Below are positions 1 through 6,822 of a DNA stretch of 64,000 nucleotides, piece by piece (positions within the stretch are counted from its first letter, which is position 1; each line of letters starts with the position of its first letter). The DNA lies in assembly GCA_002490705.1 (NCBI GenBank), contig DKUO01000018.1, forward strand, positions 4,013-68,012. Reading direction: 5' to 3'. This stretch comes from Lachnospiraceae bacterium UBA7202. GTDB taxonomy: Bacteria > Bacillota > Clostridia > Lachnospirales > Lachnospiraceae. A model generated the notes under the pieces. It was given only the letters and a program-made list of their open reading frames with translations. It made no database searches and was not told where the DNA came from. Position numbers and translations under genes: made by a program.

Positions 1-729
1 CCCCTGTAGATGCGCTGTCGTATAGACCGACAGATTTGCCACCGCATGAAAGAGAAAAGGCGTAAAAAATTTCCCGCTCCGCTCGTACATGTAGGCAATC
101 AGAATTCCCATAACCGTCCCGTAGACGCCCTGTACCAGATTTCCGTGAAAAATGCCGAAAAAAATCCCCGACGCCACAATTCCCACAAACGGCCCGAAAT
201 TCCGGCGCATGCGGTTATAAATGACACCACGGAAAAGTATCTCCTCCGCCAACGGGGAAACCAGCCCATAGAGCAACAGCCCGATGCCGAAGACTACCCC
301 ATACTGATGATCCGCCACCCGCTGATAGGTCTGTGAGCTTTCCACAAAACCGGTCAGGGTGAGAAAGGCGTTGAGCCCCAGAGAAACACTGAAAGCAAGA
401 ATGACCGTTATGGTCAACTCCATCACCCTTCCCCCTCCAAAAGCCGCTACGGCCCTCTCTATGTTCTCTTCTGCCCGCATCAGCAGCTCCTTTTTCAGTA
501 TCGGAATCAGAGCCAAAGAGCCAGCCGCTGAACTCAACCCACCGACTGCGCCTGTAACTGTCGCGGCCTGTGCCGTCATAAACTGCCCGTATGCCCCGCC
601 GATCCCATTCACCGCGGCCTGATACAGGAAAGCCAGAATCAGATAGACCGCATTGTAAACCAGATAATATAATAAGAAAGGAAACAATATTTCCCACGCC
701 TTTTGAAAAGAAAAACTTTTTTCTTTCAT
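1..729 (-). CDS. CPBP family intramembrane metalloprotease (3' end outside window)
   Basis: The frame stays open from an ATG at 729, preceded by a GGGAGG site, to the window edge, so 243 residues are visible and the C-terminus is missing. The protein is hydrophobic with several predicted membrane helices. The CPBP (Abi/CAAX-protease-like) motifs are present: EEILFRG at about residues 162-168, FHGN at 194-197, and a third histidine/asparagine motif, FHAVAN, at 217-222. These carry the glutamates and histidines that bind the catalytic metal in this family. Members cleave or process membrane-embedded peptides; many give bacteriocin self-immunity, but no bacteriocin gene is visible here. The gene ends upstream of, and probably is cotranscribed with, the HAD gene at 744-1475 (14 bp gap). 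Confidence 0.85.
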   Translation of the reverse strand, partial: MKEKSFSFQKAWEILFPFLLYYLVYNAVYLILAFLYQAAVNGIGGAYGQFMTAQAATVTGAVGGLSSAAGSLALIPILKKELLMRAEENIERAVAAFGGGRVMELTITVILAFSVSLGLNAFLTLTGFVESSQTYQRVADHQYGVVFGIGLLLYGLVSPLAEEILFRGVIYNRMRRNFGPFVGIVASGIFFGIFHGNLVQGVYGTVMGILIAYMYERSGKFFTPFLFHAVANLSVYTTAHLQG

Positions 730-743
730 TACGCCTCCCTCAT

Positions 744-1475
744 TTATCCCAGTGCTTTTGCAAGTTCCTCCACTGTCTCCACAATTACGTCAGCTCCCGC
801 CGCAGACAATTCCCCCGGCGCAGCATACCCGTAAGCGACACCAACGGAGGCAATGCGATACGCTTTTGCGCTTTCTATGTCAAACCGCCGATCTCCTACC
901 ATAGCTATCATATCATATCCTAACGTATCGAAGCGTTCCCCGTCCTTCTCTTCCGATACTGTCCCATTTCCGGTACGCCTTCCATCCATAATCCCCCGAA
1001 ACAATTCTTTCGGCAGAAGACACCGCAGGGCTTCCTCCACAACTTCCTCTTTTCTCATGCGTGTGCCATCCATTCCGCTCCCTACTATCACATCAAAATA
1101 GGAGCGAAGCCCAAAATGCTCCAAAATCTGCTCCACAAACTCCTGTGGTTTGCTCGAAGCCACCGCCAGTTTCTTCCCCGCATCCTTTAAATTTGACAGA
1201 AGTTTTTCCATTCCCGGATAAACCACGTTCTCATGCCATCCAACCGCCCTGAAACGTTCCCTGTAGTATTCCGTCGCCTGCCATCCCTGTTTCTCACTAA
1301 ACCCGTAAAATTCATGAAAGCTATCCAAAAGCGGCGGGCCGATAAAAGGCGTAAGCTTATCAGCGTCCGGCTCCTCAATTCCCATTTTATGTAAGGCATA
1401 CTGCACACATCCCGTAATACCCTGCTTTGGGTCCGTCAGCGTACCGTCCAGATCAAACAAAAGATATTTGTACAT
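744..1475 (-). CDS. HAD-superfamily hydrolase, phosphoglycolate phosphatase-like
   Basis: This 243-residue protein carries the HAD motifs in order: DLDGT at residues 8-12 with nucleophile Asp8, AVASSKP for motif II, a lysine in the middle region, and MVGDRRFD for the metal-binding motif. The layout matches Gph/PgmB-type cytoplasmic phosphatases with an alpha-helical cap. An extra hydrophilic stretch of about 30 residues (around GRRTGNGTVSEEKDG) sits just before the last motif and is unusual for the family. The ATG at 1475 follows a good AAAGGAGAGAAG site. Substrate cannot be told from sequence; phosphoglycolate, sugar phosphates and pyrophosphate are all known in relatives. Confidence 0.85.
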   Translation of the reverse strand: MYKYLLFDLDGTLTDPKQGITGCVQYALHKMGIEEPDADKLTPFIGPPLLDSFHEFYGFSEKQGWQATEYYRERFRAVGWHENVVYPGMEKLLSNLKDAGKKLAVASSKPQEFVEQILEHFGLRSYFDVIVGSGMDGTRMRKEEVVEEALRCLLPKELFRGIMDGRRTGNGTVSEEKDGERFDTLGYDMIAMVGDRRFDIESAKAYRIASVGVAYGYAAPGELSAAGADVIVETVEELAKALG

Positions 1476-1585
1476 TCTCTTCTCTCCTTTTATCGGTCAT
1501 CTTCTTGACATTTCTCCCGCATCATCCTATAGTAATAAAAGCGGATTCATCCGCCGCGGCAAAAAGCCGCATAACTGAATAACTT

Positions 1586-1682
1586 GCTAGGGGAGCTTTT
1601 GCTGAGATTGAGCCCGCGTACCAATCAGACCGGGACTCTAACCCTCATTACCTGATGCGGCTAATACCGTCGTAGGGAAGCG
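1586..1682 (+). promoter_or_regulatory. TPP (thiamine pyrophosphate) riboswitch
   Basis: The conserved THI-box blocks appear in order on the plus strand: GGGGAGC, GCTGAGA, ACCCTCATTACCTGAT, and GCGGCTAATACCGTCGTAGGGAAG split over the last arm. They match the Rfam TPP aptamer core, including the CUGAGA loop and the ACCUGAU block. The aptamer lies about 90 nt upstream of a thiamine transporter gene, as expected for a switch that shuts off uptake when TPP is abundant. Confidence 0.95.
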
Positions 1683-1737
1683 CTGGTAACGAAAACCTGT
1701 CACGAAATTTGTGTGGCACATGCTGTTACCGTTCCCC
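1675..1737 (+). promoter_or_regulatory. Expression platform of the TPP riboswitch
   Basis: The 3' end of the aptamer (GGGAA at 1675-1679) and the following GGTAAC (1685-1690) can pair with GTTACC (1725-1730) and TTCCC (1732-1736). This long hairpin would consume the aptamer's own GGGAAG strand, so ligand binding and this hairpin should exclude each other. There is no clean U-tract terminator, which leaves translation control or antitermination as the options. This is inferred from base pairing by eye. Confidence 0.5.
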
Positions 1738-1772
1738 TCCTTGCTATTCGAAAGACAAAGGAGGATTTTTTT

Positions 1773-2480
1773 ATGTTCTACAATGTTGTTATCGACGACT
1801 GGGGCGGAACCACCTATGTCCCTACCACTCTGGGCAATGTGCTGTTGGTTATTATCATAGCCGCATTGCTGATCGGCGCGATTCTCTTCGCGAAACACTA
1901 CGCTGCAAAACAGAACACGGAAGCCGGCAGTACCGCCGGAAAGAGCGGAAAACTGACCGTGAAGCAGCTTGCCTTCTGCGCCATGTCGCTTGCGCTCGGC
2001 ACCCTTCTCTCGGAAATCAAAATCATCGACTTTCCCTGGGGCGGCTCCGCAACGCTGCTGTCCATGCTCGTGATCTGTCTTCCGGGCTATTTGTTCGGAC
2101 TGGGGGCGGGCCTTATGACCGGCGTCGCCTACGGCGTCTTACAGATTTTGATTGACCCTTATATTCTTTTCCCTCTGCAGCTTGTAGTGGACTATCTTCT
2201 GGCCTTCGGTGCGCTGGGGCTTTCGGGATTGTTCGCCAACTCGAAAAACGGCCTGCTCAAAGGCTACCTTGTGGGGATTCTCGGCCGCTATGTATTCGTG
2301 GTGCTCTCCGGCTGGATCTTCTTTGCCGAATATGCATGGGAAGGCTGGGCGCCGCTGCCTTACTCTTTGGTTTATAACGGCATTTATATCTTTGCAGAGG
2401 CGGCAATTACCTTCCTGCTTCTTGCCATACCCGCCGTGCGGAAAGGCATCGGCACTGTCAAGAAAATGGCCCTGTCCTGA
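1773..2480 (+). CDS. thiT: ECF transporter S component, thiamine-specific (ThiT)
   Basis: This 235-residue integral membrane protein has about six helices after a charged region near residue 45-60. The segment FPWGGSATLLSML and a Trp/Tyr-rich C-terminal part resemble the thiamine-binding ThiT/YuaJ family. ThiT captures thiamine outside the cell and works with a shared energizing module (EcfA, EcfA', EcfT), which is not encoded in this window. The upstream TPP riboswitch supports thiamine as the substrate. The ATG at 1773 follows an ideal AAAGGAGG; a longer GTG-initiated reading from 1713 would run through the riboswitch platform and is rejected. The 3' end overlaps the convergent gene by 23 bp. 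Confidence 0.92.
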   Translation: MFYNVVIDDWGGTTYVPTTLGNVLLVIIIAALLIGAILFAKHYAAKQNTEAGSTAGKSGKLTVKQLAFCAMSLALGTLLSEIKIIDFPWGGSATLLSMLVICLPGYLFGLGAGLMTGVAYGVLQILIDPYILFPLQLVVDYLLAFGALGLSGLFANSKNGLLKGYLVGILGRYVFVVLSGWIFFAEYAWEGWAPLPYSLVYNGIYIFAEAAITFLLLAIPAVRKGIGTVKKMALS

Positions 2481-3084
2481 CCGGACCTTTCCCGAAAATC
2501 TGTTGATAGCCATAAGTGAGATGCGCCTTTCTGTGAGCGCATTTCGTATTGCGGCAGGAATCACACTGATTGCAGTATGACTCCTGCCGTTTCTCCGTTA
2601 AATCCGTATAAAAAGCCACCGTTTTTTTGGGGGTAAGCATATAGGCCCGGTTGTAAGAAACCTCCTGCGGCTCTAAGATGGCAAACAGCCTTTCCATTTC
2701 CTCGATGGGAGAACTGCTCCCCAGAAAATCAAACCGGCCAAGCCACAGGCCGTAACGGTCGTGTATCCGCTCCGCGCTCTGTTCATAAGCATTTCCCAAA
2801 AGCTCCATGGCGATACACTCAACCATATAGCTTTCACCCAGCTGCCCCTCCTGCGTATAGGCGTCCTGCAGCTCGTCCACGCCCGCTCCAAGCGTCACTA
2901 AAACCGCCAGCCTGCGCTGGTCCCCGGAATCAAGCGGCCCATAGTAGAGAGCCGGGGCCGCCACAGAGAGCAGTCGCTCCGTGAGTGCGCGTATCTGCCC
3001 CTCATTCCCCTTCTCAAAATGATACCGGGACAGAATCTGCGCATAGGCGTCCTCCGCTATATAAGGTTCCAGTTTTTCACGCAT
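2458..3084 (-). CDS. Putative vitamin B12-dependent methionine synthase activation-domain protein
   Basis: The chosen ATG at 3084 has an excellent GGGAGGAAGGT site and gives 208 residues. The longer frame (GTG at 3159) starts inside the upstream terminator hairpin and is unlikely. The middle, around VTLGAGVDELQDAYTQEGQL, resembles stand-alone MetH activation-domain proteins of Clostridia. The C-terminal CNQCDSCRNTKCAHR would suit a metal or Fe-S site. If the assignment holds, the protein helps reductively reactivate cobalamin in a MetH lacking its own activation domain. No metH is nearby, and the assignment rests on remembered family features. Confidence 0.55.
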   Translation of the reverse strand: MREKLEPYIAEDAYAQILSRYHFEKGNEGQIRALTERLLSVAAPALYYGPLDSGDQRRLAVLVTLGAGVDELQDAYTQEGQLGESYMVECIAMELLGNAYEQSAERIHDRYGLWLGRFDFLGSSSPIEEMERLFAILEPQEVSYNRAYMLTPKKTVAFYTDLTEKRQESYCNQCDSCRNTKCAHRKAHLTYGYQQIFGKGPVRTGPFS

Positions 3085-3146
3085 ACCTTCCTCCCGATCA
3101 GGCGGTCCGAAATCTCTTTTCCTGTCCGCCGCGCTGTCTTTCATAG

Positions 3147-3184
3147 AAAAAAGCCCCACCTGAATTGATCTCTTCCAGATGGGG
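3147..3184 (-). terminator. Rho-independent terminator of the 3243-3716 gene
   Basis: On the minus strand CCCCATCTGGAA pairs with TTCAGGTGGGG and is followed by a run of six T. It ends the upstream unit and shows that the next gene must begin downstream of it, at 3084. Confidence 0.8.
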
Positions 3185-3242
3185 ACCCTTATCTTCCCTA
3201 TTCTTAACCGCCAAAAGCATCCGCTTCCCAGAGCAGATTGCG

Positions 3243-3716
3243 TTACGCTGTCATAAACATTTCATAGGCGTTGATCGCCTGCTGCATACGGAAATTACTG
3301 ATATCGCTTCCCGCACTGCCGTTCCCCACGTTTGCGTCCGCTGCCTGTACATTTTCCGCAGCCTCCGTCTCCTTGCTCTGTGCAGGTTGATCCGCAGCTG
3401 TCCGCTCAAACTTCACCGCCGCATCCTGTGTCTGCTGCGCAGCCTGCGTCCCGTCTGTCTCTTCCTGCGCATCGTTCCTCATCACTCTGGCCGCATTGCT
3501 TCTGCCTCGCTGCATCTGCATTTCAAGCATTCCTCTAAAATCCAGTGTCTGGCCGGGTCTCAGCGGATTTTCATTCTCCGCCTGCGTAAGACCACTGTAA
3601 TCGGTCTTTTTATCCAGCACATCATCCGAGATTTTGGACAGCCTGTTCATGCTGGCAGGGCTGATTGCATTCACATTGTACACATACGGTTGAAAACTGA
3701 TTGCTCCGATTGTCAT
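3243..3716 (-). CDS. Hypothetical protein, Ala/Gln-rich, possibly secreted-apparatus or flagellar related
   Basis: This 157-residue protein of unknown function has no signal peptide and no membrane helix. The N-terminus (PYVYNVNAISPASMNRL) and the C-terminal helix ending QQAINAYEMFMTA look conserved. The middle is low-complexity, rich in Ala, Gln, Thr and Glu. The short amphipathic C-terminus resembles tails of small Lachnospiraceae proteins found near motility genes, but no such gene is present here. The gene is monocistronic, with its own terminator. The start at 3716 follows AAAGGAGGAATCAGGT. Confidence 0.6.
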   Translation of the reverse strand: MTIGAISFQPYVYNVNAISPASMNRLSKISDDVLDKKTDYSGLTQAENENPLRPGQTLDFRGMLEMQMQRGRSNAARVMRNDAQEETDGTQAAQQTQDAAVKFERTAADQPAQSKETEAAENVQAADANVGNGSAGSDISNFRMQQAINAYEMFMTA

Positions 3717-3791
3717 ACCTGATTCCTCCTTTTTTTATCATAAAACTTCTTTCAAAAATATACAAGTAAATTTTTCACGATTCAGAGCCTG

Positions 3792-4382
3792 TCACCGCTC
3801 CGCTTTGATTTCCACCTCTACCGCTTCCATCTCCTGCCGCAGTATCTTTGCATTCTTATAGATTCTGGAAACAATCCAGATATTGGAAATCCCGTCATAA
3901 ATCAGGAAAAAACCGATCAGCATGACCACTGTGTCTATCGCTGTAAACGGCCTACAGATCAACAGCACGCCAAATCCCACCGTGAGAACGCCCAAGATAC
4001 AGGCCACCCACCACTTCGTATACTTGTCCCGCCACAATTCCATCGCCTGCTTTATGTTCTGCAAGCCGTGGATGACAATCACAATTCCCACAATAATCGG
4101 AATAATTGCCAGCACCTTGTCCGGTTTCACGCTAATCCACACGCCGACCACTGCCAGGACGATCCCGAAAATCAAATTGATCTGGGAATACATACTGCCG
4201 TCCCTGACCGCGAAGTAATCAATCATCCGCGTGACGCCGGTTACAATCAGCACTACGCCCACGGCTGTGCAGACGATCCGTATAGACAGGCCCGGCCAAA
4301 ATACAAGAACCAGGCCGAGAACCACACACAAAATCGAAGAAATCACGACATTTGTCTTCACCCTTTTTAATAATTGTTCCAT
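3792..4382 (-). CDS. DUF308/HdeD-family membrane protein
   Basis: The protein has six predicted membrane helices in three pairs, with repeated small motifs of the VVGVVLIVTG type, as in the HdeD/DUF308 family. In enterobacteria HdeD is linked to acid resistance; the function in Clostridia is unknown. The ATG at 4382 lies two bases after the stop codon of the VanZ-like gene, with GGGAGAAG as ribosome binding site inside that gene, so the two are probably translationally coupled. A longer start at 4418 would run inside the VanZ frame and is less likely. The length is 196 residues and the tail is highly charged. Confidence 0.8.
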   Translation of the reverse strand: MEQLLKRVKTNVVISSILCVVLGLVLVFWPGLSIRIVCTAVGVVLIVTGVTRMIDYFAVRDGSMYSQINLIFGIVLAVVGVWISVKPDKVLAIIPIIVGIVIVIHGLQNIKQAMELWRDKYTKWWVACILGVLTVGFGVLLICRPFTAIDTVVMLIGFFLIYDGISNIWIVSRIYKNAKILRQEMEAVEVEIKAER

Positions 4383-4384
4383 CC

Positions 4385-4855
4385 TTACCGCTTCTCCCTT
4401 CTTTTTCTGACAAGGCACAACAGCTTGTAAATGACAAACCCCAAAGACGCGCCAAGGCAGTTCAGGAGAATATCATCCACATCAAAAGCCCCGAACGCGC
4501 TGAACAGCTGGAATATTTCAATCCCCAGCACAAAAACAAACACATTTAGGAACATCACAAAAAAACGTTCTCCGTCTCTGCCCACCATGGGAAAAAGAAA
4601 CCCAAAGGGGACAAAAACCAGTACATTGCCCGCCAGATTTTCCACACTATTGAGTTTATATGCATAATCTATATACATCTTTATTGTTTTAAAGGGCATG
4701 AAATTTGCCGTGCCGAGTCCCTGCCATACAACGCCTCTCTGCCAGCTGGCAGCCAGCGCGAGCATATCCTGATAGGGATATTTAAAAATAATGACCTTTA
4801 TGACAATCAAAATGTAGATAGCAAAAAAGAGTTTAATCCACTTTCTTTTTTGCAC
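4385..4855 (-). CDS. VanZ-like family protein
   Basis: This 156-residue membrane protein has four to five helices and the VanZ-family signature: an FMPF turn, then ENLAGNVLVFVPFGFL, then a helix ending FQLFSAFGAFDVDDILLN. VanZ raises teicoplanin tolerance in enterococci, but most clostridial relatives have no vancomycin cluster and their role is unknown; there is no van gene here. It sits in a probable operon with the AI-2E-type gene upstream (22 bp) and the DUF308 gene downstream. Confidence 0.85.
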   Translation of the reverse strand: MQKRKWIKLFFAIYILIVIKVIIFKYPYQDMLALAASWQRGVVWQGLGTANFMPFKTIKMYIDYAYKLNSVENLAGNVLVFVPFGFLFPMVGRDGERFFVMFLNVFVFVLGIEIFQLFSAFGAFDVDDILLNCLGASLGFVIYKLLCLVRKRREKR

Positions 4856-4876
4856 AGACGTATTCCCCGCTGTCTT

Positions 4877-6175
4877 TCAGGATTTTGAATTTTTCTTGTC
4901 AATAATTTTTTTGATGATACGCGGCTCCTCGATTTTAAGCTGGGAAGCCTCATGAAGCTGCTCCTCTGCCGCTCTTCCCTCTTCTGTCTCCTGTTTATAT
5001 ATATCCTTTGCCTCTCTCTCGTATTCCTCCGCCACTGCCATATCTTCGGGGCGTATTTTACGAAAATGGTTAAATCCCGCCACCAGAATGCGCAGACTCT
5101 GCCTGGTGGTGTCAAAGGCTCCCTCCTCGTAGAGATTGACTACAATAATGCCGATGGGAACCGCCAGAATCATACCCAGCACACCCGCCACACGGTAACC
5201 GATGTAGAGCAAAAACAACGTCGGTATCGCGTCCATCCCGATGGAGTCTCCCACAATCTTCGGCTGAATTACCTGCCGCACCAGCTGCGCGATCAGCCAG
5301 ATCGCCAAAAGTCCGAACATCATCCTGTAGTTATTCGATAACAATTCTATCAGCGCCCAGGGAATCATAACCGTTCCCGTGCCAAATACCGGAAGGAAAT
5401 CCAAAATCGCAATGCCGAACGCCACCAGAAAAGCATAGTCTACTCCCAGAATCATCAGGCCGATCACCAAAAGAATATACACCCAGCACTCAATCTTAAA
5501 CTGTGCCCGGAAATAACCGCCCACCGCATTGCGGAAGCTTCGGCGGATCAAATTAAAATGATAACGCACGGAAGCCGGCAGATACTTTTCAGCCACGGCG
5601 GACATATACCCCTTATCCGCCACAAAAAAGTACGCCGAGAGCAGGCACATCACTACCCCTAAAAAAATATCCGGTATCTGCTTTGCCACATTTCCCACCG
5701 CCTCGAAGGAGGGCAGCTCGATCCTGCTCATAACGCCGTCCGCATAGTTTCCGAGTTCCACAAGGATATCGTCGATTGTGGCCTGCGTATCCGCCGGCAT
5801 CCGGTTATACACCCCCTGTAGGTTTGCACCCACTTTATTAAGCTCCGCCAAAATGGAATTCCAGATATTGGGCAGCTCATTGACGAAATTTACACCCTCT
5901 TTGATCAGCTTGGCGCCGAGCAGATACACCAGAAGTACCACCACCGCCAGCACAGCCACAATCACCACCGCCGTCATGGCTTTGCGTTTCACTTTGAGTT
6001 TCTCCTCAAAAAAATGCACCACCGGAGACGCAATCAGCGCAATCAGCCATCCCAAAATAAACGGCATAAAAAACCAGATACATTTGGGAAGAAGGAAAAT
6101 ACATAAAAGCACAACCGCCAGCGCGGTAAACAGATTCAGTATCACTTTTAAATATATCTTGATTGACTTCCTCAT
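4877..6175 (-). CDS. AI-2E family transporter (PerM/YdiK-like)
   Basis: This 432-residue protein has about eight helices: one N-terminal pair, a long extracellular loop (residues ~95-190), then a conserved set including the family turn DFLPVFGTGTVMIPWALIEL. The C-terminal ~70 residues are cytoplasmic and highly charged. The family includes the autoinducer-2 exporter TqsA and Na+/H+ antiporters, so substrate is uncertain. The frame opens with GTG at 6181, but the ATG at 6175 has better spacing from GGAGG (8 nt). The C-terminal KKIIDKKNSKS tail is Lys-rich. Confidence 0.85.
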   Translation of the reverse strand: MRKSIKIYLKVILNLFTALAVVLLCIFLLPKCIWFFMPFILGWLIALIASPVVHFFEEKLKVKRKAMTAVVIVAVLAVVVLLVYLLGAKLIKEGVNFVNELPNIWNSILAELNKVGANLQGVYNRMPADTQATIDDILVELGNYADGVMSRIELPSFEAVGNVAKQIPDIFLGVVMCLLSAYFFVADKGYMSAVAEKYLPASVRYHFNLIRRSFRNAVGGYFRAQFKIECWVYILLVIGLMILGVDYAFLVAFGIAILDFLPVFGTGTVMIPWALIELLSNNYRMMFGLLAIWLIAQLVRQVIQPKIVGDSIGMDAIPTLFLLYIGYRVAGVLGMILAVPIGIIVVNLYEEGAFDTTRQSLRILVAGFNHFRKIRPEDMAVAEEYEREAKDIYKQETEEGRAAEEQLHEASQLKIEEPRIIKKIIDKKNSKS

Positions 6176-6214
6176 ATACACTTCCTCCGGGAAATTCTAT
6201 TTCTGTCTGCATGC

Positions 6215-6808
6215 TCAGACCGTATCCTGCAACATGGAATCTAACAAATCATATATCTCTTCTCTTCCCTGTTTGTTGAGCGAAGAATAAGGTATGACAA
6301 CCGTGTCATCCACAACGTCAAGCGTGTCACAAATCAATTTCGTCTGTTTTGCCACCTGACTGCGCTTGATTTTATCCAGTTTCGTGGCTATGATGATGGG
6401 CTGATACCCCCTGTCCAAAATCCAATCGTACATAATCCTGTCATTCTCCGAGGGCGCATGCCTGATATCCACAAGCAGAAAAACCGCCCGGATTTTCTTT
6501 GACTGGTGCAGATAATCCTCAATCATCTTACCCCACTGCGCCTTGATCTTCTCATTGGCGGTGGCGTATCCATAACCGGGCAGATCTACAAAATACATTT
6601 CATCGTTGATATTGTAATAATTGATTGTCTGCGTCTTTCCGGGCGAGGAGCTGGTGCGGGCCAGCGCCTTGCGGTTCATCAGCCCGTTGATCAACGATGA
6701 CTTCCCCACGTTGCTCTTTCCCGCAAACGCAAACTCCGGCAGCTTGTTTTCAGGCAGCTTGCTGGTAATCCCACAGACGGTTTCCAGATTTACGTTTTTT
6801 ATGACCAT
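6215..6808 (-). CDS. engB: Ribosome biogenesis GTP-binding protein EngB/YsxC
   Basis: This 197-residue Era/Obg-class GTPase is needed for 50S subunit assembly. It shows the G1 loop GKSNVGKSS, G3 DLPGYGYA and G4 TKLDK. The length is typical (about 195). The gene starts 15 nt after lon and is the last gene of the tig-clpP-clpX-lon-engB group, the same lon-ysxC adjacency known in Bacillus. Confidence 0.96.
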   Translation of the reverse strand: MVIKNVNLETVCGITSKLPENKLPEFAFAGKSNVGKSSLINGLMNRKALARTSSSPGKTQTINYYNINDEMYFVDLPGYGYATANEKIKAQWGKMIEDYLHQSKKIRAVFLLVDIRHAPSENDRIMYDWILDRGYQPIIIATKLDKIKRSQVAKQTKLICDTLDVVDDTVVIPYSSLNKQGREEIYDLLDSMLQDTV

Positions 6809-6822
6809 TCTCTATCTCTCCT

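Noticed and set aside
215..697. Minus-strand 160-residue open frame at the left edge
   Set aside because: It is out of frame with the CPBP protease, whose motifs EEILFRG and FHGN are found in another frame running off the window edge; the open frame is a shadow.
1713..1772. Extended GTG start for ThiT
   Set aside because: It lies in the riboswitch expression platform, lacks a ribosome binding site and adds a non-conserved stretch. The ATG at 1773 has AAAGGAGG.
4383..4418. Longer start for the DUF308 protein at 4418
   Set aside because: It lies entirely inside the VanZ-like gene's 3' end and adds only a basic peptide; the ATG at 4382 has GGGAGAAG in front and two-base spacing to the upstream stop.
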